NCBI GenBank assembly: GCA_001465935.1 | Contig: LNKV01000112.1 | Span: 17,059 to 68,319 of the forward strand | Source of the DNA: Clarireedia homoeocarpa | Lineage: Eukaryota; Ascomycota; Leotiomycetes; Helotiales; Rutstroemiaceae | DNA length: 51,261 nucleotides | Reading direction: 5' to 3' | Made by a program: the position numbers and the translations under genes | Part shown: positions 18,301-28,236 of the stretch, in pieces | Layout: each line of letters starts with the position of its first letter | Position numbering within the stretch: the stretch's first letter is position 1 | The notes under the pieces: generated by a model | Seen by the model: only the letters and a program-made list of their open reading frames with translations | What the model was told of the DNA's origin: nothing | The model's database searches: none

Positions 18301-21300
18301 TAAGTCCCTGCTATGTAAAGTTATTAGAAATTCAGGTATAACATTTCAACCGGAACGAGTGGTACTACTTTTAGACACTTTCAAACTAAAGCTCCCCTCT
18401 GCGTCCACAAACCCCGTAACTCAATAAGGAGAAAGCTTCGGTTCTTTTACATCCACTATAGTAGTGTAAAATCTATTGATGCGAAGCGGAAAACCCCTCC
18501 TAATTTCTTTCCTCCTGTCCCCGCGTAGCGCGGGGAAAAGCGAAATCATGGGGGAAGGAAAACAGACTACAGGGAAAACCCGTTTAGCTGTAGTGTCCGG
18601 ACTATTATAATTACTTAAGTGTCAATTGGTAAAACCTACACAGAAAAAAAGTATACAAACTCAGAATAAGCCAGTAAAGATTATAGCCAATACTACTGTA
18701 GCTACTAAACCGTATAAAGCTCCGCTTCTGTTTCCTTGTATTAAAGAATGGTGAGCATAAGTAACTGTTACACCTGATGATAATAATATTCAGCTTTAAT
18801 TAAAAAAAATTAGTATGGCAAAGTAGCCTATCTAACATAAGACTTTAATCTCTAATAATACATTAGAGTACTTCCCGTACATGGTATGAAGTAATCCTTC
18901 TCTTATTACAATATTGTACTCGTTATAAAGCTCGACTGTACATTAGGATAGATATTTCAACCTAACCCCGATAAACCAGTCTGTAGCGACATTTACAACT
19001 GCCGACGGTCTTTGATCAGGATATCCTTAACCGTTTTTATCTAATTTTTCTATACATTTCTAAGTAAGTTCGATTGTAATCTTCTTTTTACTTACATTAT
19101 TACATTTTCTTTTTGAAAACTCCTATCCTTTTTATTTGATATCCTTTGTATTCTACTAGAAGAGTATGATTATCTAGTTGTCTTTTTAAAGTATTAAATC
19201 CTACACCTATTTCTTTAGCTGAATCAGCTAAATTTGGTTTTATTAAGATTTCTCTACTCCCTCCCCCCCCCTGTGGGGGGGCCCCCCTCTCCCTATAGGG
19301 GTGAGGGGGGGGAGACGAAGGTTTTAAAATTTCAAAAACACTACTACTTGATCTTCTGTGTATTAATTTTTTGGTATTAATATCTAACTCTCGTCCATCA
19401 CTAAGATGTTCAATAGTTTCTTCAGCATCTAATATTTCATGGATTTCAGCCAGACTAATGTTTACTTTTTCCCCTTCATAGGTTGAGAGTCTAAAGTTAT
19501 TCATAGTCATAGACAGTTTTATTAATAAACCTTTAATTCTTTCTCTTCTATAAGCACCTATAAAAATAGCATGGCAAATTAATTTAAAATCCTTAAAATC
19601 TAAGCCTTTTTTAGAAATGAATTTATTTTCATCAAAGAAAGGTATAAAAATATTATTTAAAAAATGTGTATTTTTTATAGTTAATGTGGCAAGAGGTTTA
19701 CTGTTATTTACAGCTTTACCTTTTCCGATAGATATCACAGATGAATATTCCAATTTATTTAATGAGTATGTATCTAAACCTAGATTATTTTTCAGATATT
19801 CTTTTATCGCATTTAAAAGAAATAATTGACTTTCTGATAGTTTTATTGAAAATACAGGTTCCATAGTGTTTCTACTAAGACTAAAAGAACCGTCTCCTTC
19901 AATAAACCCTAATAATCATTCTTTAGATATATTAAATTCATAGCCTCCTGTGTTCCCTAAGGACAAGGGTAAGATTTCTAAATTTTTTCGAGAGTTGTTC
20001 ATATTATTTTTTATGTCTAATATCTGATTTACTAACTCTTGAGTTAACTTGTCTCTATCATGATATAAATAATACGCTTTTTTGAAGTCTAAATAATCAA
20101 ATCTTTTAGTAGAGTTAAGTAAATAAATGTCAAATATGTTAATTAGTTTTAATATATCGTCTTTTTTTGTAACATTTAAATGACAAGTGTTATTGCTAAT
20201 ATAAATATTACCAATACCTAACTTATTTTTAATAAAATTTAGTACATTTAAATCATCTACATGCAAACCTATAGAAAATTTAAAACCAAATCCTTTAGCC
20301 AGTGAAACTATCATAAATGTTCCCTCTGCGTCAGTAAACCCTGAAAGTCATTTATAGAATTCGACGTTTAGATTATTATTTGTACTAAAATGCATCTTAG
20401 GTTTAGGTTTTAAGAAATTTCTATAAATAGTATGAATATAGTAGGAGTTAAATTTAATATGCATAATAAATGTATAGAGTGAGATTTGCACTCACACAGC
20501 AATACTGATACAGGTACTGAAATACAAAATATCAATAGTATTAAACTTTACTGTGTTAAGTAAAGGTAATTCAAACAATCCCTTATGTTGTTAATTAATT
20601 TTGTATAGCATTGAAGAGTGAAAATGAGGTTTAATTAATTCAATGAATTTACTTCTTGACTCTGCTTTTATATATATAATCTATTTCTACTATGAATAGA
20701 AGTAGATAGACCCCAGTTTTCATATAAAGCAACTTGTAATAATTTAATATCTCTTAGTAAAAAACCACTTGTATTAAGAATATAGCCTGACCTGTGATTA
20801 TCTCCATCATCCATACGAAGCAATGGCATAATTTAAAAATACAAATATAGATATTGATCGTTACCTGCTTAAACTAAAAAGCTTAAACTAAAGAGCTTAA
20901 GCTATTTTTGTTACTTTTACTTTGTATCTTTTTTTTACTAATATTTCAATCCCTTTATTTACAAAGGCCTTTCTCGCTAGTACTATACTTGAGTGGGAAC
21001 AACCTATTGCATCAGCAGCTTGGCGAATCGAGCTATAAGTAGTTGTCAATCCTGTCACCGTATCAAATACTTCTGTACCCATACCTTTATTCTCATTTAT
21101 TTTCAACATTCTTACTCTAGCTTTAGCTCGTTGCTCATCGCTTGCATTATGTATACTTAAGTGCTCTTTTAATTTGGCTAGTTGTTCGCTCGTAAATTTA
21201 TGATTTTTAATCTTAGCTATAGTTGCAAGAGAATGTTTATTACCCAAAGATGAACCTGCTGTTCGCAAAATATTATACTCAGGTTTCAAAAGATCGATGT

Positions 21301-24300
21301 AATATTGTTCTCGATTTAGCAACTGATCACCTTCACAATATTCTAAAATATACAACCTAAATCCACTATAACCATATTTTAATAAAGCTCTCCCAATAAG
21401 ACTAGTACTATTTTCTAATAATCTCTTTAAGTTATTAAAACTATAATATCAAGTAAATCTCTTAGATAAATTATAACTACTACCCACGTAGCAGTTATTA
21501 TTACTTATGTTAACTCAAAGGTATACACCGCTTCTCTTACTATTTTCCTCATAGATCGAAATTTTATCTAAATCAGCATTTAAATAAGATTTTTCTGGTG
21601 TAATATTTATTCCTTTAAATATAAAGGGTATAAGTAGTGATAAATAAAGAGAATCCTTTGTAAATTCCTCCGCAGGCATTGTAAATAAAGGACACAGTTT
21701 GATTAAAACATTATCCTGTGAATTCTGTTGAAGTAAATCTGATTCAAACAATCTATTATACGTTTTAACTTGTCTAATAAATTTATATCTATTTTTATGT
21801 TGTATATTTTTTTTTAGGCACAAGCACTTGTTTTTAACTTAAATGAAGTGTACTAAAAAGTATCTCTTCTTATTGATAAAGTAAAATCCAAGTCTTTTAC
21901 TCATAAATCATTAAAGCGTAGGTAAGGTATATTTAGAAATACGCTCCCTATGCAACCACCTCTACAATTTTATACAAGTACGTATTATTTCCATTACAAA
22001 TACAATCTGGTATGTTTAAATAAAAACCTTACTTATTTCATGATCTTTTATTTGTAATAGACGTTAACGTCAGTTAGTTTGATGATAGAAAATAAATATT
22101 TTTATCTATTTTCTCTTTCTTACCTTTCTTCTTATAAGTAGTAAGCAATAATTATAGTATGGATAACAATATCTTTTTTATTTATTTCTTAATTTAATTT
22201 TCAACATAAGTTGTGCATACTACGTAGCAGAGAGGTGTAAGCTAAACTCTTCTCAGTCAATAAGGAACTTATATTTAACGGCACTATTTTTCTACCTTCT
22301 GAGTAGAACAAAGTATGAAGTTCTGTAACAGCTATTAATTGACGAGTAGTAAAATAAACAGAGGATGTATCTGGATATAATTTTCTAGTCGCTCGCTTAA
22401 CTGAAGCAGAAGATGTACAGAGATAATTAAATTTTTCAAATAAATGGTTAAGATATTGTTCATGAATAATCGATTGCTCAAATCTCAAGAAAGCATTCTC
22501 AGTATTCTTCCTTGAAATGTATAAATCACCTAAAATCAATCCGTATAAGATAGCATAATCTTCTTTATTGATTAAAGGTAGACCACTCTTACTATAACCT
22601 TTAGTTTTTAAAGTCCGGGTACTGCGACTTTTAAGGGGAATTGCACCGGAACATGTAAGAAAGGTAAGTTCATCAAACTTTCTAAATTAACTTTTAGATC
22701 AGATCATATCACATATAAATATATTTAAAGGTAGCCGAGGGTGATAATTTATTATTCAGCCTTATCCAAGGTTTAGATAGCAAGATAATAACAAAACGGA
22801 ATGACCTGTTAATTATCTTATCCTTCATTCTTTAAATCCTTTACGGAGCGACAAGATATATTTGTGCTTTAATTAAAGAACGGAAATAAAAAAAACAGAA
22901 GACTTCTTCTAAAGGTCACTTTAAATAGTTTATATAAGGGCGTATGATCGTTGAAGTTTACTTATAAAAAAAACAATAATAAAAGTTTTTCGATTCTCCG
23001 ATCTTTTGAATTTATTTCTTCTACTGTTTATTTTTTTATTGTTATTTAAGCTAAAGCATAAAGAACATATAAAAATTATAAGCCTGCTACGCAGGCAAAA
23101 ACTTGCTCTCCCTAGTAATAAAAGAAATTAGACCGACCCAGCTAGCTAAGGGAACTAGAGCTAAGGACGACCAGGCTTACCTAGCCTAGTCGAAAGATTA
23201 AACCGAAACTGTTACCCTAAACAATATAAAAAAACTTCCATCATATTATTTTTAATTTATAAGCATTACCTGCGGATTATTTAAAGTGTACACACCGTAC
23301 CAATGTATATTCACATTTTTCTTAATAAACTTCCCCGCAATTAGCCCTTTTTTCACCGAAAGATTTCCGATGCCCCTTTGATATCTTTTTACCCTAAGGG
23401 TTCACAGCTTCTATACCCATAGGTGGCCATTGAGCCCCTAGTTCGATAGTTGGAGATAAAGCACTCGTTTTTATATTAACTTTGTGTTATTTCGCTTCTT
23501 TTTTTTTCTTTTTTTTTATTAATAAATATTTATTTATTATTAAAAAGTTAATTTATTGATAAAAAAAAGAAAAAAAAAGAACAAATAAGCAAGCAAAACA
23601 CATAGTAAGTTTTTTTTAATTTTATCCATTATTATGTTTATATACTTATTAATATAATCTACTTTTATTCATTCCTCCTTTTATTTTCTTTATTTCATCT
23701 AGCCCCTCTCTAGTTAAATGTACTTTGTTTTTCATAAGCAGAGCCACTTTTTTGAAATCCTCAAAATTCTGAGATTTTATACCGTGTAATTTAAATTCTT
23801 CAAAAATGGGAATCACTTTATTACTAACATCTGTAAATTTTTCAACTATAAATTCCCCATAACCAGATTTAGGTATATATCTACCACAATTTAAAGTAAA
23901 AATTAAACTTCTTAGGAAATCTTCATCTCTAGCATGTTGAGTCAAAATAAATCTCAATCACACGGCTTCACCTAATTTAGATCCTGGTGATTTTTTTAAT
24001 GCTACAAAGAAACATCCTTCAGCATCGGTGAAACCAGCTAACCAGTGTAAACTTTTTATTGTTCCCGGCCCCCGGCCAGGTTTCAGGCGTCGTAGACGCC
24101 GCCCGAAACTATATTTAATTTCTGGTATTAAAACAGGTTCTATATTAGGTAAAGCTAGCTTTAAACTATCAGATATATCTCCATTATTTAGCACAGCTTT
24201 AATTGACACAATTTTGTTTAAACCTTCTAAAGTCAAATGTTTTCCTTCTTGTATTAAACCTACTACTTCTTTAAAAAGTAGATAATCGGATTGCTTATTA

Positions 24301-25138
24301 GTTAATAAAGGGTATTTATCAAAATGGTGAATAATAACTTTTAAGTCTTCAAGAGCATATACTCTAAATTGAACAGATTCCGCACCCAATTTAGATATTT
24401 TACCTACCCCAAAGAACAATTGAATTTGTTCTAATAAGGCAAGATCTTTTAAATGTAAGCCAATTTGAAAACTAGCTTTTACTCTATAACCTGTCTTGCT
24501 TTTAGAGTCAGGACTAACACCTACAAAAAAACATCCTTCCCCGTCAGTAAAACCAGTAATATAATAAGGATTCAACTCATTAGTAGAAGCAGAACTAGAT
24601 TCAGAAAACCTTGCTTGACCTTTTGTCAGACTTTTGCACGCATAAGTAAAGATAGAAAATAAAGATATTTTGGGGTTAGAATAAACCTGGATTCCAGGTA
24701 TAGATTCAACTATCGTATTAACATATTTTATAAAATGAAGAAAAACCAGGTTTCCCTGGCACTTAGAGTACACCTTACAGTATATTTTTAATACCGAGAA
24801 ACCGTCTACCCGTTGCTCTTTTACAGATATGTAGCTATCTGGTTTAGATCCGCGATTGCCCATTTCTTGATTAATACCAAGAATCTCTAATGATGTTACT
24901 ATACTCTCTGCTATTAACGAGGCCACTTTTAAAGCCTTCTTTAAAAGCTTAGTTATTAGAGCTTTAGGGTGTCCCCGGAGTTTGGTTTCTATTCACAAAT
25001 TGCTTTTATGAAAAAACGCTCAAAATATTGCTAAAAAGAATAATGCTTCTGAAACAATAAAGAGAGCAACACCCATATTTAATCCTCTTTGTACAGCCAG
25101 AGTGTGGTTACCTAAGTAAGTCAATAAGGTAATAACCA
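15149..25138 (-). CDS. cox3: cytochrome c oxidase subunit 3 (5' part missing)
   Basis: Core subunit of complex IV. Exons seen are about 25008-25138, 23397-23465, 20550-20575, 18669-18790, 16801-16890 and 15149-15318. They spell VQRGLNMGVALFIVSEALFF, SALSPTIELGAQWPPMGIEA, FELPLLNTV, SSGVTVTYAHHSLIQGNRSG, QGVEYTVSSFTISDGAFGSC and DNHHLGLESSILYWHFVDVV, ending YYWGS and TAG at 15149. All joins restore the reading frame with T|intron...G. The first 80 or so residues, up to about FRDV, are absent; they would lie upstream of 26740, in the N gap or on another piece. Five complete introns and part of a sixth make this gene at least 10 kb. Confidence 0.93.
15319..16800 (-). mobile_element. group I intron in cox3 (FHG/LHVMIG)
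   Basis: R-type element GGTTCAACGACTAGCAGGC (about 15478-15496) and S-type GATATAGTCTAAAC (about 15373-15386) lie between the HEG and the 3' exon. Spacer sequence 15400-15830 contains a GGGGAGGG-type hairpin near 15585. Confidence 0.85.
15836..16740 (-). CDS. LAGLIDADG homing endonuclease, intact
   Basis: Two motifs, YWVTGFSDGEGSFSVRF and NWLTGFIDGEGCFHIGLKK, about 125 residues apart. The acidic catalytic residues are present, and the usual domain ends (HLTVEGLNEIRLIRAGMN) occur before the stop at 15836. TGA codes for W at the motif starts. No insertion breaks the frame, so this is one of the few apparently functional two-motif HEGs here. It continues upstream in frame toward the 5' exon. 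Confidence 0.88.
16801..16890 (-). CDS. cox3: cox3 exon (QGVEYTV...GFHG)
   Basis: 90 nt, TACAAGG...CACGGGT. It gives LQGVEYTVSSFTISDGAFGS and ends GTGFHG. Confidence 0.92.
17424..17518. repeat. imperfect A+T hairpin element with GC core
   Basis: A T-tract with C, an A-tract with G, and a middle carrying TGGCTTGCAAAGCAGGCCC, so it combines both small-repeat types. Confidence 0.6.
17536..18425 (-). CDS. LAGLIDADG homing endonuclease, intact
   Basis: Motif 1 [19 protein letters not shown] and motif 2 NWLTGFVDGEGFFYVKSLKN, with both acidic residues. Domain ends ARSSPEGIQSILSLKYSMNK and HLTVEGINKINSLKSGMN. The stop at 17536 follows CRIHN. TGA is read as W several times. Upstream, 18481-18560 holds GC hairpins (GTCCCCGCGTAGCGCGGGGA) between exon and gene. 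It closely resembles the neighbouring intron's enzyme (15836-16740), so the two may share recent ancestry. Confidence 0.88.
18481..18560. repeat. GC hairpin cluster
   Basis: GCGAAGCGG and CCCCGCGTAGCGCGGGG hairpins between exon and HEG. Confidence 0.65.
18669..18790 (-). CDS. cox3: cox3 exon (ILLSSGV...IIFTG)
   Basis: 122 nt. The first A completes the Val codon begun in the microexon; it ends GGC T, completed by TA of the next exon. Confidence 0.92.
19100..20350 (-). CDS. LAGLIDADG endonuclease with C-terminal DNA-binding region
   Basis: Motif 1 [20 protein letters not shown] and motif 2 EWLLGFIEGDGSFSLSRNTM (W is TGA). A C-terminal region follows, with ADSAKEIGVGFNTLKRQLDN, a helix-turn-helix-like NUMOD pattern, ending IKRIGVFKKKM. 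A 60-base GC-rich hairpin (19257-19317) is inserted in frame and would be translated as a Pro/Gly linker (PPPHPYRERGAPPQGGGG) between the endonuclease and this tail. The length (about 415 residues) exceeds the usual two-motif enzymes because of the tail. Apparently functional. Confidence 0.87.
19257..19317. repeat. G+C-rich hairpin in frame in HEG
   Basis: Near copy of 11318-11395 (CTGTGGGGGGGCCCCCC, then GGTGAGGGGGGGG). It keeps the reading frame open. Confidence 0.85.
20550..20575 (-). CDS. cox3: cox3 26-nt microexon (FELPLLNTV)
   Basis: TTTGAATTACCTTTACTTAA then CACAGT, flanked by an upstream G and followed by intron. It supplies exactly the residues missing between VNP and ILLSS of the conserved COX3 sequence, and the frame closes across both junctions (GT|A). 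Confidence 0.9.
20897..21823 (-). CDS. GIY-YIG homing endonuclease, intact
   Basis: SGVYLWVNISNNNCYVGSS (W is TGA at 21512-21514), then [30 protein letters not shown] and [22 protein letters not shown] complete the catalytic domain. The C-terminal part has KHSLATIAKIKNHKF and an NUMOD1-like helix (YSSIRQAADAIGCSHSSIVL), ending KVKVTKIA. About 308 residues with a non-conserved N-terminal leader of about 100 residues. The next cox3 exon is about 320 bases downstream. Confidence 0.9.
22201..22650 (-). pseudogene. LAGLIDADG_2-type endonuclease, truncated
   Basis: INKEDYAILYGLILGDLYIS resembles the first motif region of the LAGLIDADG_2 family, followed by FLRFEQSIIHEQYLNHLFEK and YFTTRQLIAVTELHTLFYSE. 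It stops after LLTEKSLAYTSLL at 22201, where family members continue with a second acidic motif. About half of the protein is lost, so activity is unlikely. Confidence 0.72.
23397..23465 (-). CDS. cox3: cox3 exon (SALSPTIE...AVNP)
   Basis: 23 codons, AGT GCT TTA to AAC CCT. Confidence 0.93.
23502..23580. repeat. A+T hairpin element, T...A family (C core)
   Basis: Core ATTAATAAATATTTATTTAT with AAAAAGTTAATTTATTGAT, as at 26571, 27494 and 47996. Confidence 0.8.
23649..24926 (-). CDS. LAGLIDADG homing endonuclease, intact
   Basis: The frame starts in translated intron core (INQEMGNRGSKPDSY, KEQRVDGFSV). Motif 1 is [20 protein letters not shown] and motif 2 [20 protein letters not shown], with the end IKKIKGGMNKSRLY at 23649. 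One TGA at about 23955 is W. A GC hairpin (24061-24112) is carried in frame between the two domains as an R/G/P-rich linker. Full length and probably active; the closest relatives in this window are the nad2/nad3/nad4 intron enzymes. Confidence 0.9.
24061..24112. repeat. GC hairpin in frame in HEG
   Basis: CCCGGCCCCCGGCCAGG and GGCGTCGTAGACGCC hairpins, translated as part of the interdomain linker. Confidence 0.75.
25008..25138 (-). CDS. cox3: cox3 first visible exon
   Basis: VITLLTYLGNHTLAVQRGLN then MGVALFIVSEALFFLAIFWA, ending FFH. The exact 5' splice boundary (25136-25139) depends on the missing upstream exon. Confidence 0.9.
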
Positions 25139-25366
25139 CTGGACATCTCTAGTTATTTAACTTAGTATCCCCATTCTTACCATATGTTGTGCAGAGCAAG
25201 AAAAATAAATTTGATAGGAAAAAAGGGTTATATGTTCTAGAGGGAATCAACCTAGAAAAAAAACATATATAATATTTAAATATGATTTAATTATTATATA
25301 AAGGAAATAAAAAAAAAAAGATTTAATCTGCCGGCTATTAAATAAAGCTCAAAGTTTAACCAAGCT

Positions 25367-26400
25367 CTAATTATAAAAATTATTAAGATGGTCTCAAGTA
25401 TACTCAGTACGACTATTATTCATAGATTGTTTTATAGAACGTACAAGAAGTATCTCCTCACTAGTTAAACGTTTACCTAAATAACTTAATCCTTTATAAA
25501 AAGATAAATAATCTAGATGTTTACTAGACATTAGAGGATATTTAGTTAGATATGAAGTTATAATATAATGTTTTCGATCAGACTGAGCAAAAAACACAAT
25601 TGTTTTGGCTGGTTCTATTTTTTTTTCTTTTTTTTTTATTAATCAATTAACTTTTTAATAATAAATAAATATTTATTAATAAAAAAAAAAGAAAAAAAAA
25701 AGAAAAGTGGCGAATTTTCTACCTTATAGTTTAATTTAACTTGAAAGAATTCAGCCAAATGAGTCATAAAAGGAACATTAGACTCCTTAGTCACTCTATT
25801 AAATTCACTTTGATTAAGAGAGAATACACACTGTACTCTACCTCGGCCTTCAGAGTCTTCTGAAGCGTAGCAACCGGTTAATTTTATAGAGAAATGACCA
25901 TCAGTGTCAATGAAGCCAGCTAATCAAGCATTAGTATCTAAGCCACTTTTATCTAAAGGTAATTTTAATAAATTGGCGTTACGTCATAAATTAAGATTAT
26001 CTATAGCTTTATATAAAGCTTGGATTTTAGGAGTACGAAATTTTCCATTAACTAGGTTAATTATATTTATCACAGCATCGGCGTTAGTAACGCTATACCT
26101 ACATACTCCTCTTTCCTCTTCATATATAACCCCTGTATTAAGAATTTTACGTAATCTTTCATACAGAGGTATTTCTTTCTTACCGAAAGTAAAAACTATC
26201 TTAGGAGAAGTCTTTTCTTTTTCTCCTTTTCTAACTATAATAGACCCATCTCCTTCAATTAATCCGGCAATATAATAACCCAATTGATTTATTGTCCCTG
26301 TGTAAAGTCTTCTAACCTTAAAAGATTTATTTACCTTTTCCCCGGCCTGTCAAACCGGCGGGGGACAAGTGAATAAAATCGAGCTCCCTCTAAAGGAGTT
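25367..26400 (-). pseudogene. LAGLIDADG endonuclease interrupted by a hairpin
   Basis: Motif 1 is LGYYIAGLIEGDGSIIVRKG and motif 2 NAWLAGFIDTDGHFSIKLTG, with good domain 1 in between. Domain 2 is cut after KLNYKVENSPL by a T...A hairpin (25617-25703) and resumes EPAKTIVFFAQSDRKHYI, ending TWDHLNNFYN with TAG at 25367 (W is TGA). A small GC palindrome (about 26343-26369) near the N-terminus keeps the frame. Only the hairpin prevents a full-length product. Confidence 0.83.
25617..25703. repeat. A+T hairpin element, T...A family (C core), inside HEG
   Basis: Inverse of the 23502 copy; separates NSPL from EPAK on the minus strand. Confidence 0.82.
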
Positions 26401-26443
26401 TTAAGATTAGTTATACATGGTTTAACTGACTTATTTTTCTCCT

Positions 26444-26529
26444 ATTTTTTTCTTTTTTTTTTATTTAAATATAAAATAAATATAAAAAATAAATAAATAT
26501 TAAAATAAAAAAAAGAAGAAAAAAAAAGG
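26444..26529. repeat. A+T hairpin element, T...A family (A core)
   Basis: CTCCTATTTTTTTC...GGCAAG, near identical to 3163-3253. Confidence 0.8.
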
Positions 26530-26570
26530 CAAGTGATTAACTAAGTATGTAAATATTGGGATTTCTCTAT

Positions 26571-26651
26571 TTTTTTTTCTTTTTTTTATTAATATATGTT
26601 TATTTATTATTAAAAAGTTAATTTATTGATTAAAAAAAAAAGAAAAAAAAC
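26571..26651. repeat. A+T hairpin element, T...A family (C core)
   Basis: Second hairpin only about 40 bases after the previous one. Confidence 0.8.
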
Positions 26652-26689
26652 CTCTCCTTTCTCCCCTCTGTTCTCCCCTACTCCACCTC

Positions 26690-26740
26690 AACTAGTCTCC
26701 CCTCTGCGAAGCGACTCCTCAATTAATTGAGGAGTCGCTT
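26690..26740. repeat. large GC palindrome at gap edge
   Basis: The left arm and centre of the GCGAAGCGAC palindrome (compare 12857-12980); sequence stops in the right arm. Confidence 0.8.
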
Positions 26741-27130
26741 NNNNNNNNNNNNNNNNNNNNNNNNNNNNNNNNNNNNNNNNNNNNNNNNNNNNNNNNNNNN
26801 NNNNNNNNNNNNNNNNNNNNNNNNNNNNNNNNNNNNNNNNNNNNNNNNNNNNNNNNNNNNNNNNNNNNNNNNNNNNNNNNNNNNNNNNNNNNNNNNNNNN
26901 NNNNNNNNNNNNNNNNNNNNNNNNNNNNNNNNNNNNNNNNNNNNNNNNNNNNNNNNNNNNNNNNNNNNNNNNNNNNNNNNNNNNNNNNNNNNNNNNNNNN
27001 NNNNNNNNNNNNNNNNNNNNNNNNNNNNNNNNNNNNNNNNNNNNNNNNNNNNNNNNNNNNNNNNNNNNNNNNNNNNNNNNNNNNNNNNNNNNNNNNNNNN
27101 NNNNNNNNNNNNNNNNNNNNNNNNNNNNNN
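26741..27130. other. unsequenced gap (N)
   Basis: 390 N bases joining two contigs. The left contig ends in a palindrome and the right contig begins at the exact start of the 3-kb terminal repeat, so the true linkage across the gap is unproven. Confidence 0.95.
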
Positions 27131-28085
27131 CCTTCTCTCCCTGTTTTTACTTTTTAGCCTCTGCCCCCTGCCTAGGGGGCTAGGCCAGGGGGTAAAAAAT
27201 CAAAAGCAGAGGAGTTGCTTCGCAGAGAAGGGAGGAAGTGTACCTAAAAAAATTTTAGCTAATTACCTATTAGCTAAAAATATACCATATAAATAAAAAG
27301 GTATAAAAGCCAAGTATATATAGCTTATACCTGTTATGCATTACTTTTATCTTTTTTATAAAGTAGTTATACCCTATGTGTTATGTTAATATATCTGTCT
27401 ATACTTCTTAATTTTCAAATTAAACGGGTAAATTAGTCCTTTATATCTGACAAGCTTAAAGTAGGCTAATTTGAAAAATGGGTGCTCTGCTTATTTTTTT
27501 TTCTTTTTTTTATTAATAAATATTTATTTAATATTAAAAAGTTAATTTATTGATTAAAAAAAAAGAAAAAAAAAAAATAAAGCGACCGGCCGGCAGCTAA
27601 TTTTTTTATAAAAAAAAAATAACATGGTGTGTGGAGCAAGGAATTTTATTTAGAAAAACAATATAAATTAGATAATAAATCAATTAAAGTTAAATATCAT
27701 AAAAAAACAAGAGTGAATACTTTATCTAAAAGTTATTAAAGGATAAGTGGCGGCCCTTTTTTTTTCTTCTTTTTTTTATTTTAATATTTATTTATTTTTT
27801 ATATTTATTTCATCTTTAAATAAAAAAAAAAGAAAAAAATACGGGCCAGGGCCAGGCCCTACTAAAGTTGGGCCTGGCCCTGGTTTCACCAGCACCAGCA
27901 GCTAAAAGTAAGCTAACCTTGCTTGCTTCTGCCTATTTTTTTATAAAAAATTTAGGCAAAAGTAGTTTATTGAGAAATAAAAAGGTTTAGCCTTTTACTC
28001 TTTTATTAACTTTTACTTTTTCTTATTATAATATAAACTTGAAGGTATTAAGTTTATTAAAAATATTGTTCTATAAAAACAACAT
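27131..28085. other. intergenic repeat region downstream of trnC
   Basis: No gene seen. It holds a GC hairpin (27131-27240, CCTCTGCCCCCTGCC and GCAGAGG arms), two A+T hairpins (27494-27579, C core; 27756-27839, A core inverted) and a GC hairpin (about 27843-27882, GGGCCAGGGCCAGG with CCTGGCCCTGG). Confidence 0.8.
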
Positions 28086-28157
28086 AGAGATATGGAGGAA
28101 TTGAACCCCTAATTTCTGATCTGCAATCAAAATGTAGAACCGTCTACTACATATCCC
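28086..28157 (-). tRNA. trnC: tRNA-Cys (anticodon GCA), copy 1
   Basis: Acceptor GGGATAT/ATATCTC, D arm GTAG...CTAC, anticodon stem TTTGA/TCAGA around loop TTGCAGA (GCA), T arm AGGGG TTCAATT CCTCC. Lies 79 bases downstream of the cox1 stop. Confidence 0.88.
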
Positions 28158-28236
28158 TTAATACGTATACACCTTACTATTTTGGCTTTATTCCGCTTGG
28201 GTATAACGTATTAAAAAAAAAAGGAAAAAAAAGTAA

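Larger units (their letters stand above)
16891..18668 (-). mobile_element. group I intron in cox3 (IFTG/LQGVEY)
   Basis: R-type GGTTCAACGACTCG (about 17161-17174) and S-type TATATAGTCTGAAC (about 16943-16956) precede the 3' exon. A hairpin CCTATTAAAATAGACAG and its complement lies at 17055-17120, and an imperfect A+T element with a GC core at 17424-17518. Confidence 0.83.
18791..20549 (-). mobile_element. group I intron in cox3 (LLNTV/ILLSS)
   Basis: Between the 26-nt microexon and ILLSSG. The last 300 bases hold GTCGCTACAGACTGG near 18990 and sequence shared with the cox1 intron at 41095-41170. Confidence 0.8.
20576..23396 (-). mobile_element. group I intron in cox3 (EAVNP/FELPL) with two HEGs
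   Basis: R-type element TTCAACGATCATACGC (about 22944-22960). About 22700-23380 is intron core and spacer with no other gene seen; it has a short GCCTGCTACGCAGGC hairpin near 23083. Carries a degenerate LAGLIDADG gene and an intact GIY-YIG gene. Confidence 0.82.
23466..25007 (-). mobile_element. group I intron in cox3 (FWAFFH/SALSP)
   Basis: Core blocks are AACTCCGGGGACACCC near 24980, GGCAATCGCGGATC near 24850 and AAAGAGCAACGGGTAGACGG near 24815. The 3' part ends in an A+T hairpin (23502-23580) close to the splice site. Confidence 0.85.
25139..26740 (-). mobile_element. group I intron in cox3, 5' end not in window
   Basis: 3' portion of the intron preceding exon VITLLTYLG. It contains a LAGLIDADG gene, three A+T hairpins and GC palindromes; the 5' end runs into the N gap. 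Confidence 0.7.

Noticed and set aside
24028..24285. Plus-strand ORF with an Arg-rich start
   Set aside because: Shadow of the intact LAGLIDADG gene 23649-24926, including its GC hairpin.
26727..27296. Open frame spanning the N gap on the plus strand
   Set aside because: Most of it is N; the readable end is intergenic repeat with no homology.
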